A stretch of DNA of 64,000 nt, from the NCBI RefSeq assembly GCF_051549785.1, contig NZ_CP189974.1, forward strand, positions 992,001-1,056,000. The letters run 5' to 3'. Positions 56,302 through 64,000 of this stretch are shown piece after piece; positions within the stretch are counted from its first letter, which is position 1; every line of letters begins with the position of its first letter. Under the pieces are notes generated by a model. That model was not told where the DNA came from. It ran no database searches and worked only from the letters and a program-made list of their open reading frames with translations. Source of the stretch: Caldatribacterium sp051549785. GTDB taxonomy: Bacteria; Atribacterota; Atribacteria; Atribacterales; Caldatribacteriaceae. The position numbers and the translations under genes were made by a program.

Positions 56302-58208
56302 AGTTTGCCACGCGGAGCGACCTCGAGGAGTACATTGGGTCTCTGAAGAAGCAACAGCAAAAACAGCGGGTTCTCGTGTGTATGGGCACGGGGTGTCTTG
56401 CCAAGGGTGCTGAGGCGGTGTACAGGCGTTTTGCAGAAGTTCTTGCCCGGGAGGGTCTCGATGTCTCTTTAGTTTTGGACAGGGAAGATGTTGCCGAGCA
56501 GCGTTTTGCTCTCTGCCCTACAGGGTGCATGGGAATCTGCGAAACAGGTCCGAGGGTTCGTGTAGAACCCCATGGAGTACAGTACTTGCGCGTAAGACCG
56601 GAAGATGTTGAGGAGATCGTCGAGGAGACCTTGAAAAAAAGAAACGTCGTTTATCGCCTGGTTCAAAGCGAAGTATTGCCCGATGGCCGAGTGCAACACT
56701 GGCCCTTGATTAAGGATGACCCTTTCTATCGGAAGCAGGTTCGGCTGGTGCTTCGGAACTGTGGCACCATCGATCCGGAGAACCTTGATGAGTACCTTGC
56801 CCGAGACGGATACCTCGCCCTGGCCAGGGTTCTGACGGAGATGACTCCTGAAGATGTGATTGGGGAAATCATGAAGTCCGGTCTTCGAGGCCGGGGAGGC
56901 GGAGGGTTCCCCACGGGGAGGAAATGGCAATTTGCCCGCATGGTTAAGGCCGATAAGAAGTACGTTATTTGTAACGGAGACGAAGGGGATCCGGGGGCTT
57001 TTATGAATCGCTGTCTCATGGAAGGCGATCCCCATGCAGTTCTTGAGGGTCTCGTTATTGCCGGGTATGCCATAGGGGCTCAGGAAGGGTACATTTACGT
57101 TCGAGCTGAGTATCCTCTGGCAGTGAAGCGGTTACGCAAGGCCATCCAGGATGCGTACCAGGCAGGTCTTTTGGGGGAGAATATCCTCGGGACGGGGTTC
57201 CGTTTCGACGTTCGCATTAAAGAAGGCGCAGGAGCATTCGTTTGTGGGGAAGAGACTGCCCTCATCGCTTCCATTGAGGGGAAACGAGGTATGCCCAATC
57301 CCCGACCTCCGTATCCGGCCCAGAAGGGCCTCTTTGGCAAACCCACAGTTATCAACAACGTGGAAACCCTGGCTAATGTTCCGGCCATCATCCTCCACGG
57401 AGCAGAGTGGTTCCGTTCCTTTGGTACCACGACGAGTCCCGGTACCAAGACCTTTGCCCTCACGGGAAAGGTGAAAAACACCGGTCTTGTTGAAGTTCCG
57501 ATGGGCATCACCCTGCGGGAACTCATCTTTGATGTTGGTGGGGGTATCCAGAACGGTAAGCGCTTCAAGGCTGTGCAGATTGGCGGGCCGTCGGGAGGGT
57601 GTCTTCCGGAGGCCTTTCTCGACCTTCCGGTGGATTACGACTCCCTCTGCAGTGCCGGGGCGATCATGGGTTCTGGAGGGCTTGTTGTCCTTGATGAGGA
57701 CACCTGCATTGTGGAAGTTGCCCGCTTCTTCATGAGCTTCACCCAGAGTGAGTCCTGCGGGAAGTGCGTCCCCTGCCGGGAAGGAACAAAGCACATGCTC
57801 AACATTCTCCAGAAGATTGTGGATGGGAAGGCCACACTGGAAGACCTTGCCCTCCTTGAGGAAACGGCTCTTGTGGTGAAGGACGCCTCGCTCTGCGGCC
57901 TTGGAAAAACGGCGCCGAATCCGGTACTCACGACGCTGCGGTACTTCCGCGACGAGTACATCGATCACGTGGTGCACAAGGTTTGCCCGGCCCAGGTATG
58001 CCAGGCGATGCGGGAGTTCTGGATTGACCCGGAGAAATGCCGTACCTGTGGCAAGTGTGCCCGGGTCTGCCCGGTCTCGTGCATCTCGGGTCGTCCCAAA
58101 GTGCCCTACGTGATCGACCAGGTAAAGTGCATCAAGTGTGGCTCGTGTTTTGAAGCCTGTCCCTTTGATGCCATTGTCATCAGGTGGAGGAGGAAGGGCA
58201 ATGCGTGA
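56298..58208 (+). CDS. hydB: HydB/NuoF-type NADH- and FMN-binding subunit
   Basis: The 636-residue protein has an N-terminal thioredoxin-like [2Fe-2S] domain (CMGTGCLAKGAE, CPTGCMGIC) and a NuoF core. The core has the NADH/FMN loops GRGGGGFPTGRKW and NGDEGDPGAFMNR, and the N3-type [4Fe-4S] site ESCGKCVPCREGT. The C-terminus carries two more [4Fe-4S] motifs (CRTCGKCARVCP, CIKCGSCFEACP). This is the full HydB layout of bifurcating hydrogenases. GTG 56298 overlaps hydC; its end overlaps hydA by eight bases. Confidence 0.95.
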   Translation: MKFATRSDLEEYIGSLKKQQQKQRVLVCMGTGCLAKGAEAVYRRFAEVLAREGLDVSLVLDREDVAEQRFALCPTGCMGICETGPRVRVEPHGVQYLRVRPEDVEEIVEETLKKRNVVYRLVQSEVLPDGRVQHWPLIKDDPFYRKQVRLVLRNCGTIDPENLDEYLARDGYLALARVLTEMTPEDVIGEIMKSGLRGRGGGGFPTGRKWQFARMVKADKKYVICNGDEGDPGAFMNRCLMEGDPHAVLEGLVIAGYAIGAQEGYIYVRAEYPLAVKRLRKAIQDAYQAGLLGENILGTGFRFDVRIKEGAGAFVCGEETALIASIEGKRGMPNPRPPYPAQKGLFGKPTVINNVETLANVPAIILHGAEWFRSFGTTTSPGTKTFALTGKVKNTGLVEVPMGITLRELIFDVGGGIQNGKRFKAVQIGGPSGGCLPEAFLDLPVDYDSLCSAGAIMGSGGLVVLDEDTCIVEVARFFMSFTQSESCGKCVPCREGTKHMLNILQKIVDGKATLEDLALLEETALVVKDASLCGLGKTAPNPVLTTLRYFRDEYIDHVVHKVCPAQVCQAMREFWIDPEKCRTCGKCARVCPVSCISGRPKVPYVIDQVKCIKCGSCFEACPFDAIVIRWRRKGNA

Positions 58209-60234
58209 CGCAGAGAAGAAGGTCGTTATTGTCGACGGCCAGGAAATCCCCCTTGAGGGAGAGAAGAACATCCTTGAGGTAGCGAAGAAGGCCAATATCG
58301 ATATCCCCACCTTCTGCTACCACTCGGATTTGAGCGTATACGGAGCCTGCCGGATGTGCCTTGTGGAGGTGGAAGGAAGAGGTCTCATGCCTTCGTGCTC
58401 CACGCCCCCTGAACCCGGTATGGTCATCCACACGAATACTCCCCGGGTGCTCGAGGCCCGGAAGATGATTGTGGAACTGTATCTTGCCAATCACGACCGG
58501 GACTGTACGGTCTGTGAACGAAATTTGAACTGCCGCCTGCAGGAGATGGCCTCCCGCATGGGCATCACAAGAGTCCGATTTGGCGGAAGAACCGAGAAAG
58601 ACCCTAAGGACGACTCCACCTTTGCTCTTGTACGGGACCCCAATCGCTGTATCCTCTGCGGCGATTGCGTGCGGGCCTGCCGGGAAATCGAGGGCATCGG
58701 GATTTACGACTTCACCCACCGGGGTGCCCGGGCACGGGTGGAACCGGCCTTTGGGAAGAAGCTCTCTGAGGTCGAATGCGTGTACTGCGGGCAGTGTGCC
58801 ATTCGCTGTCCGACGGCGGCGCTCGTCGTGAAGTCAGAGGTTGACGCTGCCTGGAAGGCAGTGCTCGATCCGGAGAAATTCGTGGTGGCGCAGATTGCCC
58901 CGGCAGTCCGGGTGGCCATCGGTGAAGCCTTCGGCCTTCCTCCTGGGGAAATCACTACCGGGAAAATCGTCGCTGCCCTGAAGAAAATCGGTTTTGACCG
59001 GGTCTATGACACCTCGTTCAGTGCGGACCTTGTGGTCATTGAGGAAGCCGAGGAGTTTTTCCGGAGGCTCCAGAGCAATTCCCGCCTGCCACAGTTCACC
59101 TCCTGCTGCCCATCCTGGGTGGTCTTCGCCGAACGGAACTACCCCTTCTACCTTGAGCACCTCTCTTCGGTCCGTTCGCCGCAACAGGTCTTTGGCTCGG
59201 TCATCCGGAATTTCGTCTCCCGGATGGAAAATGTGCCCAACGAGCGCCTCGTCTCGGTCTCCATCATGCCCTGCGTGGCCAAGAAATTCGAGGCTCGACG
59301 AGCCGAATACGTCCACGATGGAACTCCTGATGTGGACATCGTCCTCTCCGCCCAGGAGACCATCAAGATGATTAAAATGGCCAACATCGATTTCCGGGAG
59401 CTTGACCCCGTCCCCTTTGATACCCCTCTCAGTGCAGGAAGTGGTGCCGGTGTCATCTTTGGGGTCACCGGAGGCGTGACCGAGGCGGTACTGCGCTACG
59501 CCTACGAGCGTCTCACCGGGAAAGAGCTTAAGGAGTTGGAGTTCAGGGCTGTTCGGGGCTTTGAGGCCGTCCGGGAAGCGGAGGTCGATTTCGACGGGAG
59601 ACCTGTGCGGGTGGCGATCGTCCACGGTCTGGCCCATGCCCAGCGGCTCATCCAGGAGGTCCGGGAAGGGAAGCGCTCCTACGACTTCATCGAGGTCATG
59701 AACTGCCCCGGAGGGTGCATCGGGGGTGGTGGCATGCCCCTCGCTTACCCCGACTACCAGACGGTGCTCAAGAAGCGTGCTGAAGGCCTCTATAACGCCG
59801 ACCGCTTAAGCCCCGTGCGCAAGGCCCAGGATAACCCGGCGGTGAAGCTCCTTTACGAGCGCTGGCTCAAGCACCCGGGGAGTGAACTTGCCGAGCGGCA
59901 CCTCCACACCCACTACTACTCTCGCCGGAGGATTTCCAACGAAGTCATCCGCATCCAGGAGGCTAAAAGCTCCCGGAAAGTGGATGTTGCAGTCTGCGTG
60001 GGGACGAGCTGTTACCTCAAGGGTTCCTACAACATCCTCCAGCGGCTCCTCAAGATGGCGAAAGAGTACGGTGTTGAGGATCGGATAAGCGTTGGAGCTA
60101 CGTTCTGCCTTGAACGCTGCGCCAAAGGACCCAACATCCGGATCAACGAGGAGATCGTGTCCGGTGTGGGGGAAGAGAATCTGAAGGAGATTTTCGAAAA
60201 CCTCGTCCTTCCCCATCTCCAGGAGGTGCGCTGA
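58201..60234 (+). CDS. hydA: [FeFe]-hydrogenase catalytic subunit HydA (bifurcating type)
   Basis: The 677-residue protein has a [2Fe-2S] N-domain (CYHSDLSVYGACRMC), a His-ligated cluster (NHDRDCTVCERNLNC) and two [4Fe-4S] motifs (CILCGDCVRAC, CVYCGQCAIRC). The H-cluster sites L1 FTSCCPSW, L2 IMPCVAKKFEA and L3 VMNCPGGCIGGGG follow, with the proton-relay Cys intact. A thioredoxin-like [2Fe-2S] domain (CVGTSCYLKGSYNI, FCLERCAKG) is fused at the C-terminus. It makes H2 from electrons of NADH and reduced ferredoxin together with HydB and HydC. Confidence 0.97.
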   Translation: MRDAEKKVVIVDGQEIPLEGEKNILEVAKKANIDIPTFCYHSDLSVYGACRMCLVEVEGRGLMPSCSTPPEPGMVIHTNTPRVLEARKMIVELYLANHDRDCTVCERNLNCRLQEMASRMGITRVRFGGRTEKDPKDDSTFALVRDPNRCILCGDCVRACREIEGIGIYDFTHRGARARVEPAFGKKLSEVECVYCGQCAIRCPTAALVVKSEVDAAWKAVLDPEKFVVAQIAPAVRVAIGEAFGLPPGEITTGKIVAALKKIGFDRVYDTSFSADLVVIEEAEEFFRRLQSNSRLPQFTSCCPSWVVFAERNYPFYLEHLSSVRSPQQVFGSVIRNFVSRMENVPNERLVSVSIMPCVAKKFEARRAEYVHDGTPDVDIVLSAQETIKMIKMANIDFRELDPVPFDTPLSAGSGAGVIFGVTGGVTEAVLRYAYERLTGKELKELEFRAVRGFEAVREAEVDFDGRPVRVAIVHGLAHAQRLIQEVREGKRSYDFIEVMNCPGGCIGGGGMPLAYPDYQTVLKKRAEGLYNADRLSPVRKAQDNPAVKLLYERWLKHPGSELAERHLHTHYYSRRRISNEVIRIQEAKSSRKVDVAVCVGTSCYLKGSYNILQRLLKMAKEYGVEDRISVGATFCLERCAKGPNIRINEEIVSGVGEENLKEIFENLVLPHLQEVR

Positions 60235-60239
60235 GGAAT

Positions 60240-60270
60240 CCCGGGGCTCTTCCTGAGGGCCCCGGGTTCT
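60240..60270 (+). terminator. Terminator after hydA
   Basis: CCCGGGGC/GCCCCGGG (eight pairs with an 11-base loop) follows the hydA stop by five bases; TTCT follows. The T tract is short. Confidence 0.6.
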
Positions 60271-60274
60271 GGTA

Positions 60275-60303
60275 TTGACATGTTTCCCTCCTTTTTCTAC
60301 AAT
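60275..60303 (+). promoter_or_regulatory. Consensus promoter for the GGDEF gene
   Basis: TTGACA (60275-60280), 17 bases, TACAAT (60298-60303) precedes the GTG at 60345 by 41 bases. Confidence 0.85.
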
Positions 60304-60344
60304 CCCGGTAGATTTCGGGGGTTTGATTTTGAGGAGGGGAAAAG

Positions 60345-63089
60345 GTGTCGTTACGGTACAGGGTTGTCGCCATTGTGGGCGTGGTGTCCCTCGTTTCTTT
60401 CTTTTTGACCGCTTTTGCCCTTCGCCACATCCTTGTCCGGGAGTTCCTCGCCCTGGAGAGGGAGAACCTCACAAAGAGGGTGGAACAGCTCCTCCACCTT
60501 GTGGAGGGGGAAAAGAAGAACCTCGAGCGCATCGTTGTCGACTGGGCTCTCTGGGACGATACCTACCGATTCATGGAGGGGGAATATCCGGAGTACGTGG
60601 AGGTGAACTGCACCGACGATATTTTCCCGAACCTGGGGATTCACTTCCTGGGGTTTTTCAGAGAAGACGGAACCCTGGTCTACGGGAAAAGCCTTGACCC
60701 GTATACCCAGCGACCTTTTGCCCTTCCCCAGGGGTTCATCCCTTCCGTGCGATCTCTTGGAGGGCTTCTGTCCCGGGGGTATCTCCTCGACCGGAAGAGC
60801 GGGTTCTTTCCCGTGGGGAAGGAAACCTGGTTTTTCGCCATTTCCTGGATCCTCCGGAGTAACCTCTCCGGTCCTCCCCGGGGGTTCCTCGTCATGGCCC
60901 GGAAGGTCGACGAAGGTTTCCTCGCGCACCTCTCGGATCTCTTTGGGTCTTCGGTGAAGCTCGGTGCTCTGGACTCGTCCCTTTCAGAGACCTTCACGGT
61001 GCGGGAGATTGCACCGTTCCGGGTGCTGGTGAGCGTCCCCGTTTCCTACGCCGTTGGAAGCGGAGGGATAATCCTGGTTTTTCCGTATTTCCAGAGTTTC
61101 GCGGAGCGGGGGCAGAGGGTGGCGGTCTTTCTTGAACGGGCTCATGGGGCAGGGAGCGTCGCTGTTCTCGCCCTCCTTCTTTTGCTCCTTGAGGGGGTTG
61201 TGGTTCGGCGGATTCTCTACCTTGCCGCGTTTCTCCGGAAGGTGTGGGAGAGCAGGGATTTCACCCTTCGGGCAGAAACAAAGGGAAAAGACGAGGTGAC
61301 CCTTCTTGGAGGTGCAGTCAATACCCTCCTTGAGGAGGTCGTTGCACGGAGCAGGAGCCTTGAGGAGAGCGAGACCCGCTTCCGGAGGCTTTTTGAGGGA
61401 GTCCCGGTGGGAGTGTACCAGGCACGCCTTGGTGGGGAAGTGCTCCAGGCCAATCCCCGCATGCTTGAGATTGTGGAATGCCAGACACTTGGAGAGTTGC
61501 AAGAACTCGGTCTTGCCTTCTTCCGCCAGGATGCCATCCTCACCCTCGCCTCTTTTGAGGAACTCCTGAAGCGAGACAGAGCCATTCGGGGTGTGGTGAC
61601 CACCTGGAGGACGAAGACAGGGACGTTGCGCTTTTTGCGGGAGAACGCTCACCTTGTGAGGGATGAGGTGTACGAGGGAACGCTTGAAGACGTGACGGAG
61701 GAAATCCTTGCCCGGGAGAGCGTCCGGAAAAACGAGATGTACTACCGGATTCTCCTTGAGTACAGCTCTGATGCGGTGCTCGTTCTTGAGAGGGACGGGA
61801 GAGTTCGTTTCGCCACTTCTTCGGTAGAGAACGTCACCGGATATACTCCCGAAGAGCTTCAGGGTGCTCTGGCCCTTTCTTTCCTTCATCCCGAGGATGC
61901 AAGACAGGTGCAGCACCTCTTCCTCCAGGGGAAAGAGGGTGAAGTGCGGCGGGTAGAATTCCGCCTGAAACACCGTAGCGGCGAGTGGCGGGTAATGGAG
62001 GCCATTGGCCGGGTTCTTCTTGCGCACCCCCTTATCCAGGGTGTCGTGGTGACGGTCCGAGATGTGACCGAACGAAAACGGGCTGAGGAGGCGGTTCGTC
62101 TCGCGAGCTTCCGGGATGTCCTTACCGGCCTCTACAACCGGGCGTACTTTGAGGAAGAGCTCGACCGTCTGAACACCGCCCGCGTCCTTCCCTTAAGCCT
62201 CATCGTGGGTGACGTCAACGGTCTGAAGATTGTCAACGACGCCTTTGGGCACGCTGAGGGAGATCGCCTTTTGCGGATGGTGGCCGAGGCTTTCCGCGCA
62301 AGTTGCCGGAAGGAGGACGTTGTGGCTCGCTGGGGCGGAGACGAATTTGCGGTGATTCTGCCAAAGGCAGATGCTCCGGTGGCCTCGGAGATATGTGCGA
62401 GGATTCAGGAAAGGCTCAAAGGGGAAACCTCGGTTCTCCCTGTAGACGTTGCCCTGGGATGGGCAATACGAGAAAGCCTTTCCCAGAGCCTTGAAGACGT
62501 CGTTCGAGAAGCTGAGGAACGGATGTACCAGGTAAAGCTTGCCGGGAGGGAACGCTTCTACGAAGGAGTGCTGCAGTCCTTTGGGGCGTTCCTTGAGGAA
62601 CTTTTGGGGAAGCGTTATCTTGAGGAAATGGAGAAGCTTGTACTTCGCTTTGCCAGAAGACTCCGGCTTTCCGAATCCCAGAGGGAGCAGCTCGTCCTTC
62701 TTGCCCGCTTCCACGAGATCGGCGTGATTCCCCTTGCCCGCCGGGGAGAATGGCCGGGACTTGACCAAGAGGCCTTTCTTCGCCGTCATACGGAGTCCGG
62801 GTACTTCATCGCAAGCAACATCCCTCGTCTTGCCCCTCTTTCTGAGGCTATTCTCGCACACCACGAGTGGTGGAACGGGGAGGGTGTTCCCCGGGGACTC
62901 CAGGGAGAGGAAATCCCCCTGCTCTCAAGGATTGTTGCCCTTTGCACGGCCTTCCTGGAGCAACCTTTTGCTCAGGCTGTAGCACACATTCAGAGGGAGA
63001 GTGGCCGGGTGTTTGACCCCTTACTTGCCCGGGAATTCCTGACCATGGTTCGGGAACATCCTTCAGAAAACGGAGCACGGTGCATCTAA
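60345..63089 (+). CDS. CHASE4-HAMP-PAS-PAS-GGDEF protein with degenerate HD-GYP
   Basis: The 914-residue membrane sensor has an N-terminal helix and a CHASE4-like periplasmic domain (VDWALWDDTYRFMEGE, then FPNLGIHFLGFFREDG). A second membrane helix at ~260-290 precedes HAMP (FLRKVWESRDFTLRAETKGKD is its start). Two PAS domains and a GGDEF diguanylate-cyclase domain follow (DVLTGLYNR, VVARWGGDEFAVIL). The C-terminal HD-GYP-like domain has FHEIG for HD-GYP's HDIGK and GVP for GYP, so phosphodiesterase activity is doubtful. Net output is probably c-di-GMP synthesis. Start GTG 60345 follows GAGGAGGGG. Confidence 0.9.
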   Translation: MSLRYRVVAIVGVVSLVSFFLTAFALRHILVREFLALERENLTKRVEQLLHLVEGEKKNLERIVVDWALWDDTYRFMEGEYPEYVEVNCTDDIFPNLGIHFLGFFREDGTLVYGKSLDPYTQRPFALPQGFIPSVRSLGGLLSRGYLLDRKSGFFPVGKETWFFAISWILRSNLSGPPRGFLVMARKVDEGFLAHLSDLFGSSVKLGALDSSLSETFTVREIAPFRVLVSVPVSYAVGSGGIILVFPYFQSFAERGQRVAVFLERAHGAGSVAVLALLLLLLEGVVVRRILYLAAFLRKVWESRDFTLRAETKGKDEVTLLGGAVNTLLEEVVARSRSLEESETRFRRLFEGVPVGVYQARLGGEVLQANPRMLEIVECQTLGELQELGLAFFRQDAILTLASFEELLKRDRAIRGVVTTWRTKTGTLRFLRENAHLVRDEVYEGTLEDVTEEILARESVRKNEMYYRILLEYSSDAVLVLERDGRVRFATSSVENVTGYTPEELQGALALSFLHPEDARQVQHLFLQGKEGEVRRVEFRLKHRSGEWRVMEAIGRVLLAHPLIQGVVVTVRDVTERKRAEEAVRLASFRDVLTGLYNRAYFEEELDRLNTARVLPLSLIVGDVNGLKIVNDAFGHAEGDRLLRMVAEAFRASCRKEDVVARWGGDEFAVILPKADAPVASEICARIQERLKGETSVLPVDVALGWAIRESLSQSLEDVVREAEERMYQVKLAGRERFYEGVLQSFGAFLEELLGKRYLEEMEKLVLRFARRLRLSESQREQLVLLARFHEIGVIPLARRGEWPGLDQEAFLRRHTESGYFIASNIPRLAPLSEAILAHHEWWNGEGVPRGLQGEEIPLLSRIVALCTAFLEQPFAQAVAHIQRESGRVFDPLLAREFLTMVREHPSENGARCI

Positions 63090-63137
63090 GCCCAGTTTTT
63101 GCGGTATAATAAAAGGACTCAGAAAGAAGGGAAGGCT

Positions 63138-63791
63138 ATGGACGAAAAGAGACTCCGGGGAGAACTTGCAAACTTTGGTCGACGAATCCTTGAAAGCGGC
63201 CTGGCTGTGGGCCCGGGTGGGAACATCAGCGCTCGCTGTGCGGAGAAAATGCTCATTTCCCCAAGCGGTCTTTCTTTTGAAGAGGTGTCACCCGAAGACT
63301 ATGTGGCTGTGGACCTTAGAAGTGGAGCGGTTCTGGGTGAGGGTCGACCATCATCTGAAGTAGCCATGCACCGGGCGGTTTACCTTGCCCGGGAGGACGT
63401 GAATGCGGTGGTCCACGTGCACCCGCCTTTCGTCATCGGGGTGACAAGCGGTGGGGGAAGCATTGAGCCGATGTTCCCGGATTTTGTCGCGCTCATTAAG
63501 CGGGTAGCTGTTCTCCCGTACATCCTCCCCTGTACGGAACGGCTTGCCCAGGCAGTGAAAGAGGCAGTACAGCACGCCGAAGCCGTGGTTTTAGTGAACC
63601 ACGGAGCCATTACGGTGGGTGCGACCTTGAAAGAAGCCTTTTACCGGGCACAGATCCTTGAAGAAGCGGCAAAAATTACAGCCATTGCGCAACTTTTCGG
63701 GAGCCCTCGGGTTCTGAGTCAGGAAGAACAGGAAGAACTCCTTGGGCTTGAGGCTGAGAGGTATCGTCAGAGCGTGCTCAAGAGGGCGTGA
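63138..63791 (+). CDS. Class II aldolase/adducin-family (fuculose-phosphate aldolase-like)
   Basis: The 217-residue protein has the zinc-aldolase pattern of AraD/FucA enzymes: PGGNISAR with the catalytic loop, SSEVAMHRAVYLAREDVNAV then VHVHPPFVIG (zinc His), and LVNHGAITVG with a further His. It cleaves or forms small sugar phosphates. ATG 63138 follows GAAGGGAAGG; TATAAT lies at 63105-63110, so it is transcribed separately from the sensor gene. Confidence 0.92.
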   Translation: MDEKRLRGELANFGRRILESGLAVGPGGNISARCAEKMLISPSGLSFEEVSPEDYVAVDLRSGAVLGEGRPSSEVAMHRAVYLAREDVNAVVHVHPPFVIGVTSGGGSIEPMFPDFVALIKRVAVLPYILPCTERLAQAVKEAVQHAEAVVLVNHGAITVGATLKEAFYRAQILEEAAKITAIAQLFGSPRVLSQEEQEELLGLEAERYRQSVLKRA

Positions 63792-63792
63792 A

Positions 63793-63942
63793 CTACACGC
63801 GCTGGTACTGGGCGAGGGACTGGATGTGCTCTTCGATGGCCCTCATGCAGAGGTAACAGAGGTTGAACTCGTGGTCAAGACCAAGGGAAATGTGCCAGTC
63901 GGCATCTCTGCCGCAGAGATCGCAGGTGACGAAGAAGGTCAT
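63793..63942 (-). CDS. Small zinc-ribbon protein
   Basis: A 49-residue frame starting at ATG 63942 (after AAGGA) reads MTFFVTCDLCGRDADWH, then NLCYLCMRAIEEH. The two CxxC pairs are likely to bind zinc. The frame continues upstream without a stop to the window edge (KEEIARALQNFSYLKEP), so a longer protein is possible. It converges on the aldolase gene. Function unknown. Confidence 0.6.
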   Translation of the reverse strand: MTFFVTCDLCGRDADWHISLGLDHEFNLCYLCMRAIEEHIQSLAQYQRV

Positions 63943-64000
63943 AATGGGTTCCTTGAGGTATGAGAAATTCTGTAACGCCCGAGCGATTTCCTCTTTGGTG

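Noticed and set aside
60984..62027. 347-codon antisense frame under the GGDEF gene
   Set aside because: Low-complexity translation opposite a gene with clear PAS motifs and a strong promoter.
1..64000. CRISPR arrays, rRNA genes, intact prophage
   Set aside because: No regularly spaced repeats, no rRNA-like sequence and no run of phage structural genes were seen on either strand.

Overview
The window reads as a chromosomal segment of an anaerobic, fermentative and probably thermophilic bacterium. An electron-bifurcating-type [FeFe] hydrogenase (HydABC), a second sensory [FeFe] hydrogenase with a phosphatase partner, a sirtuin, an inhibitory-type serpin and a strictly anaerobic iron-sulfur enzyme set all point that way. 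Base composition is GC-rich and most genes start with ATG, GTG or TTG behind a strong GGAGG-type ribosome site. The gene mix would fit the Atribacterota or a neighbouring thermophilic anaerobe phylum, but that is a guess and no marker gene here settles it.

Layout. 1-3.4 kb: a partial HAD phosphatase, an exported MsrA-MsrB fusion, and small lipoproteins (one decayed). 3.4-13.5 kb: an accessory region with an IS256-family remnant beside a broken LexA/S24-type repressor, three MntA-HepT toxin-antitoxin modules in different states of decay, a C-terminal scrap of a type I restriction HsdR, a frameshifted exported zinc phospholipase-like gene, two tRNA genes (Arg, His) abutting a 5'-truncated ORF, and a nitroreductase fragment. 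13.5-21 kb: three large envelope/sensory proteins (a PPC-PPC-PLAT exported protein, a Cache-HAMP chemoreceptor, and an exported serpin with a novel triplicated N-terminal domain).

21-28.5 kb: a cobalamin-riboswitch-controlled cbiMNQ cobalt transporter without cbiO, a permease / thioredoxin-like / CopZ-like cluster, a PIG-L deacetylase next to D-Ala-D-Ala ligase, and a split, altered desulfoferrodoxin. 28.5-37 kb: ordinary chromosomal genes (MarC, MFS, PHP, Sir2, S1-domain protein, phosphoesterase, DUF554, AI-2E transporter, glycosyltransferase, cyclase). 37-47.6 kb: a nikR-CDF-B3/4-TPR operon divergent from an ECF S component, a mannitol-1-phosphate dehydrogenase / alcohol dehydrogenase pair, a decayed 0.9 kb stretch carrying the second copy of a ~140 bp repeat, an HDOD protein, a second ECF S component, phosphomannomutase and an epimerase. 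47.7-52.6 kb: an aldolase, an Old Yellow Enzyme-type reductase, a B12-binding radical SAM protein and a metallo-beta-lactamase-fold enzyme in one run.

52.6-60.2 kb is the metabolic core. A promoter and possible attenuator lead into a thioredoxin-like ferredoxin, a PAS-containing sensory hydrogenase, a PP2C/SpoIIE-type phosphatase, then HydC, HydB and HydA, all tightly packed. The likely logic is that the sensory hydrogenase reads H2 or redox state and signals through the phosphatase, while HydABC couples NADH and ferredoxin oxidation to H2. A CHASE4-HAMP-PAS-PAS-GGDEF-degenerate HD-GYP protein, a class II aldolase and a small zinc-ribbon gene close the window. The least familiar items are the serpin's triplicated N-terminal domain, the split desulfoferrodoxin, and the graded decay of the three MntA-HepT modules.
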